From Patella vulgata (Eukaryota; Mollusca; Gastropoda; Patellidae): a stretch of 64,000 nucleotides of DNA. The translations under genes were made by a program, and so were the position numbers. The stretch covers positions 32,909,501 through 32,973,500 of the forward strand of contig NC_065886.2 of the NCBI RefSeq assembly GCF_932274485.2. Reading direction: 5' to 3'. How positions within the stretch are numbered: the first letter of the stretch is position 1; every line of letters starts with the position of its first letter. A model generated the notes under the pieces. It saw nothing but the letters and a program-made list of their open reading frames with translations, had not been told where the DNA came from and ran no database searches. Of the stretch, positions 50,101 to 56,100 are shown in pieces.

Positions 50101-53100
50101 TTTATGTTATACAAAGTAGAGTTGTAGGTTTTCTCTTGAGTTCTTCCCATTGTTAAATCTCTGAAATTGGAATAAACCCTGGAAAGGAAATTTGTTTGTC
50201 TCAATAATGACTGGAAGAATATGTAATAGTTTTATTGTCCCCCGCCTTTCGAAGAAAGCAGGGGACTATTAAAATGGGTTCGTCCGTCTGTCTGTCCGTA
50301 TGTCTGTCTGTCTGTCCGTCACACTTTTTGGGACACAATAACTCTCTTCCTAATTGAGCTAGAATGTTCAAACTTGGTGTATGTGTTTATTAGGTCAATG
50401 CTTTGATGGAGTTCGAAGATGAGCATTTTCTGCTTAGGGTAAGCAGAGATAAGCAATTTGATTGGTTGATGCTTTGGGACATGATAACTCTCTTCCTAAT
50501 TGGGCTAGAATGTTCAAACTTGGTGTATGTGTTGATTAGGTCAATGCCTTGATGGAGTTCGAAGATGATCATTTTCCGCTTAGGGTAAGCAGAGATAAGC
50601 AATTTGATTGGTTGATGCTTTGGGACACGATAACTTTTAATTGAGCTAGAATGTTCAAACTTGGTGTATGTGTTTATTAGGTCAATGCCTTGATGGAGTT
50701 CGAAGATGAGCATTTTCCGCTTAGGGTAAGCAGAGATAAGCAATTTGATTGGTTGATACTTTGGGGCACGATAACTCTCTTCCTAATTGAGCTAGAATGT
50801 TCAAACTTGGTGTATGTGTTGATTAGGTCAATGCCTTGATGGAGTTCGAAGATGAGCATTTTCTGCTTAGGGTAAGCAGAGATAAGCAATTTGATTGGTT
50901 GATGCTTTGGGACACGATAACTTTAGTTCTAATTAAGTGAGATTGATGAAACTTGGTGTATAGTTTCATTACAGTAATACCTTGACTAAGTTTGATAATT
51001 GAGCATTTTCTGCTCAGGGTAAGCAGAGCGATACGCAATTTGATTGGTCGAGACTTTGGAAAACAATAACTCTCCTACTTTGATTGTCCCCCGCCTTTCG
51101 AAGAAAGCAGGGAACTATTAAAATGGGTTCGTCCGTCTGTCTGTTTGTCTGTCTGTCCGTTCCGCTTATGGTAAGCAGAGATAAACAATTTGATTGGTTG
51201 ATCTTCGAATTGAGTAAATGTTCATGCTTATTGTCCCCCGCCTTTCGAAGAAAGCAGGGAACTATTAAAATGGGTTCGTCCGTCTGTCTGTTTGTCTGTC
51301 CGTTCCGCTTAGGGTAAGCAGAGATAAACAATTTGATTGGTTGATGCTTTGGGACACTATAACTTTAGTTCTAATTAAGTAGATAAATTATTTGATTGGT
51401 TGATGCTTTGGGACACTATAACTTTAGTTCTAATTAAGTGAGAGTGATGAAACTTGGTGTATAGTTTCATTACAGTAATACCTTGACTAAGATCGATAAT
51501 GAGCATTTTCTGCTCAGATTAAGCAGAGCGATAAGCAATTTGATTTGCTGAGACTTTGGAACACAATAACTCTCCTTCGAATTGAGTATGTTTTCCCCTT
51601 AATATGCTATAATTATTCCATCAAAAACATTGTATGCTTAGACTATAAGTAAAGATATACTGTTTGATTGTTCAATACTTTGTAAAAGATAATTTGTGAT
51701 AAATTTATATGTGTCCTCTAATTATTTTCCTATTTCGGCGGGGGACATCAGCCTCACTGTTGGCTTGTTTATTTTACAGGACTTACGCATCTTTTAATGG
51801 AGGGAGTAACCGTAGCAACACATCGCAATCTTTCACAGTCACATCCTGCTTTCAAGTTTTTAGCTCCACATTTTCTGTATTTGATAGCTATCAATACGTA
51901 AGTATATAATAATATTTAATACTTTAGGGATTGGGTGGCCGATTGACTTAACGTGTGTGCTTTAGATCATTAGGTCTGTCATTGGCCTTTTGCCACATTG
52001 AGAGTTTTGCAAACTGAGAGGTTTGAAGATTTTGTATGATAGTTGTAATTATGTTGATTTCAGACGAGGTTTAGAGATATTGGTTTCAGAAGGTGGTTGG
52101 GTAGATAAAGTTATGAACACTGGTATCAAGGGAATGTTTGAATTAATAAAAAGAGGGTAAGTAAAATATATAGACTATTAATAATAATATCTTCTATTTA
52201 CACAGAGAGAGGGAGAGAGACAGAATTCCACAGCGAGCGCTGTCCCTCATTTTATTTCTCATAAACTGTTCAATATATCTTTATGAAACTTTGTACAAAC
52301 ATCAACCTGTTATTGTAGTTGTAGTTGTACCTTTTGCTAATTTGAAATATCACAGATTTAATAATTATTGTGTTTCCATAGATATAAATTTGACTTAGTT
52401 TTTGGAATTCAATTTTGATTCCGGAGCATATCTTATAAACCGTTTCAGATATCTGACTTGCAAAATTTCTTTTTTAGAATTGAAAGTTGGCATTTAGATG
52501 TAGATGGAACTTTACCAGCAGATCTAAAAAGACGAGGGGTAAGTAAACATTGTTTGACTATAAGCTAGCTCATCAGGTATAATAACCATCTGGTTGCTAA
52601 ACGCCACTGATTGTCATGCACAATTTTCAGATAATATCTAAGATTTCATGGGTTAATCCATGCTAAACAGCTTGGTGAGACAAATTCTAACCAAACATGT
52701 ACAGATAGTATTAGAATAAAAACAACTGAAATGGCATTTTCTAATAGCTTCTGTGCCATATTAACCTTATACTAGTTAATAAAATCTAAATATGCTACAT
52801 GGCCTACATTAGCTGAATCCAGTTCTGTATGGCTTTATTTCTCAACAGCAAATATCAAAGCCCAGCTTAACCGGTGCGGGGCCCCGGGCCTGACTAGAAT
52901 CGCGTGGCCCCTAACGTGGCAAAAAGATTATTTCATATCCTTTTGAATGGCACGCATGCGTAACACACAATTAAACGGTCTGTAATACAAGAATAATTAC
53001 ATAACATCAGATCACATACGAAATCTATTCAGTTCCGAATGGCATACAATGCGCGGAAATGACATATAACAAGTGAAATCACTGAAAGATCTCTCGTCTC

Positions 53101-56100
53101 GCGTTTCGACCAATCACAGAGAAGGTTGAGGGATTGCAGACTCACCCAGTCTCAGCCCATCGCGCCACTAGAAGCCTAGACCGATCACCGAGTAGAACTT
53201 CACAGAGAAGGTTGAGGGATAGCTCATTCTCCGCCCTTGCGCCGCAAGATCGATTACCGCAAAACTCTTCTTGAATTTGAATTTTTTCTCTTTTTGACAT
53301 GAACCGCGGGGCCTCCTAAACCACAGGGCCCTGGGCCTTAGCTGGGCTTTGGCAAATGTGATGATGAATCAGACAAATTTTTATCATTATCTGGACATCT
53401 TGTACAGGGGATGCTTACGTCTAGGCTCTAGACCCCAGATCCATTCACTTGATCTAATATGTTTGTTGTTTGTGATGTCTGTATATTGTGTCTTGTCCAT
53501 AGATTTGTCTGGTATATTTGTTTGTGTGTGGTGCAGTCCCCCTGCACTTACTATTATCTGTTGGCAACCTATGTTGAATATTATAATTTTCTTTCTTCTT
53601 TCATAGTTGGATGATCCAAATGTGTTGCCTGGTTACCATTTTCGAGACGACGCCATACTTTTATATCACGCTATTCAGAAATATACATCTAAATATGTGG
53701 CTTTATATTACGGTATGTTAAACAGATTTATTTATTTATATTAAACATGTGACTCAGGGAGTAAGACGTTGGCTCAGTAACCTGGAGATCCTGTGTTCGA
53801 TCCCTGTGTTGAGCGAAAAAGTTCATCGCGATTTGCCGGTGTGTTTCCCCCTTGTTAGTGATGCACTGTGAAGGGCCTGGCAAGGGCGAGAAAGAGAGAA
53901 ATGGGGTTTAACATCCACTTAACACAAACAATGTCATTTCGGGACTAACATATGGTTCAGTTTTTTATTTCTATAAATCGCTTGCTTGTAGGGGTCTTTA
54001 GCAATGTCAGGTAAAATCTCCCTTATAGCACACATGTATGGCTTATGCCCATCTTTATTAACCCAGTTGGAGTAGAAATTGATTTAAACATCCGGACAAT
54101 ATTAAAAATTTATCGATAAAATGAACAATAGTGTCTAAGCCTTGGTTGTCAAGTACCGTTACTACGATAATGAATGATCTACGCTATATCTTCAAACAGA
54201 ATAAAATAATTTGAATGAAATTTTCAACATATTCATTTTTCATTATCTATTTTTGAACTATTATAGCCAGAGCAGCCAGCTCTTCATCAAAATCTAACAT
54301 AATGTATCTTTAAGTGCATGTCTGATGATACCATGTTAAGGATTGTACTTTTTGCATAGTGGTGGGATTTACCCGACAGATCTGGACAATGATCGCCTTA
54401 GCTTTATACATGTCAAATTCTTTTAAATGCATTCATGAATATATTATGATTATTATAGATACACCAGAGAAAATAAATGGTGATTGGGAATTACAGAATT
54501 GGGGTAAAGAATTAGCTTTACCTCGAGAACAAGGTGGTGTAGGATTACTGGTAAGATTTATATTTTGTTTTATTGTATTAAAATGTATTCTTATTTTGGC
54601 TGCTACTCAAATATTAAACTGTATTGTGAATTATTATCTGAGTATGTCTGCTACCCACGGGGGCTTGGATGGCCGAATGGTTAGCAGGTGTGCGCTGCGC
54701 TGTATCATACGGTCTGTCATTGAGTCAACTGGCGGGGTTTCGATTCCCCGGTTGTATGTGACAAGGAGTAGGGTCGCCTGTCCAACCTTGTGGGTTTTCT
54801 CCGGGTCTGATGTGTTATCAGGTATACCTTGATTTTATCTTCTAATCAGAAGAACTAGGAGATGTTTTGTTTGTCATCCTTGCTACCCTTGATAAGTTGG
54901 AACTGAGCTTGAAAAATGTTGTGATTCCTACTATGAATAAAACCTAGGACATTCAGCCATTGCGGGGGCCACGGTGGCTAAGTGGGTAAAGCGCTGACTT
55001 GCTAGTCTGGAGGTCACGTGTTCGATCCCTGCATTGGCCGAGAAAGTTCATCAGGATTTTCCAGCGTGGTTTTCCCTTGTTAGCAGTGCAGGACGGAGGG
55101 CCTGACAAGGACAGCTGTCTAGTCATTTGGATGAGACGAAAAACCGAGGTCCCTTGTACACATTGGCGTGCACGTAAAAGATCCCTTGGCTGTTGGAATT
55201 CGATATAAGAGTAGGCCATAGTGCTGGTGCCCGGGCAAAATTTCCTTCATAGCATACTGTATGGCGCATGCCAGTCTTCATTAGCCCTGTCAGAGCACAA
55301 CAGAGGGACATTAAACCCCATTTCATTTCTATTGTCGTTTATATATTACAGGGTATGATTTATTGTTTGTATATTTCAGGGTATGATTTACTATTGTTTA
55401 TATATTTTAGGGTATGATTTATTGTTTATATATTACAGGGTATGATTTATTGTTTATAATTGTTTGTATATTACAGGGTATGATTTATTGTTTATAATTG
55501 TTTGTATATTACAGGATATAATTTATTATTGTTTATATATTACAGGGAATACCAAATGACGGAACATTTAAAACAATAGATGATATAAGTAAAGTATTAA
55601 CATGTATTGTATATACCTGTAGTGTTTCACATGCGTCAACTAATTTCCCTCAATATGAAGAATACGCCTTTACTCCAAATTATCCTGGTATGATGCGAGG
55701 AAAACCACCAAACTCAAAGGTATGTTAATTATATTGTTATATTATATTCTAACTGTATCAAAGTATGATGCGAGGACAACCACCAAACTCAAAGGTACAG
55801 TAATTTGGAATTGTTCATGTTTAACCCTATAGCATTTCCTGAAATATTGACAGAAAAATTTGAAGTTATTATAGTTGTGTATTCATATCCTTGCTGTATT
55901 GTTTATGTGTATGGTGTATGCCTGTCTTCATTAACCCAGTAGGAGAACAACAGTAGGACGTTAAACCCCATTCCATTTATATTAAGTCTAGAAGAATTAG
56001 AGGAAAGATATTCATGTAAACAATACAGCAATGATATCCTTTTTTGAAAAAAATTGATATTTTAGGAAGCTTTAGATGAACGTAGTATCCTGGCCAGTCT

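Noticed and set aside
50390-51331. Repeated open frames on the minus strand
   Set aside because: They translate the 146-bp core units of the family-2 element and are not independent genes.
54953-55326. Open frames of up to 88 codons on both strands
   Set aside because: They lie within a full-length SINE-B; the same peptides appear wherever SINE-B occurs (13182, 41082, 62209).
55351-55545. Longer exon 13 using an upstream acceptor
   Set aside because: From the upstream AGs the frame meets stops within the array, and the family alignment begins only at 55546.
55720-55794. Alternative longer exon 13 using the duplicated donor
   Set aside because: Reading past 55719 gives GTA TGT TAA at once.
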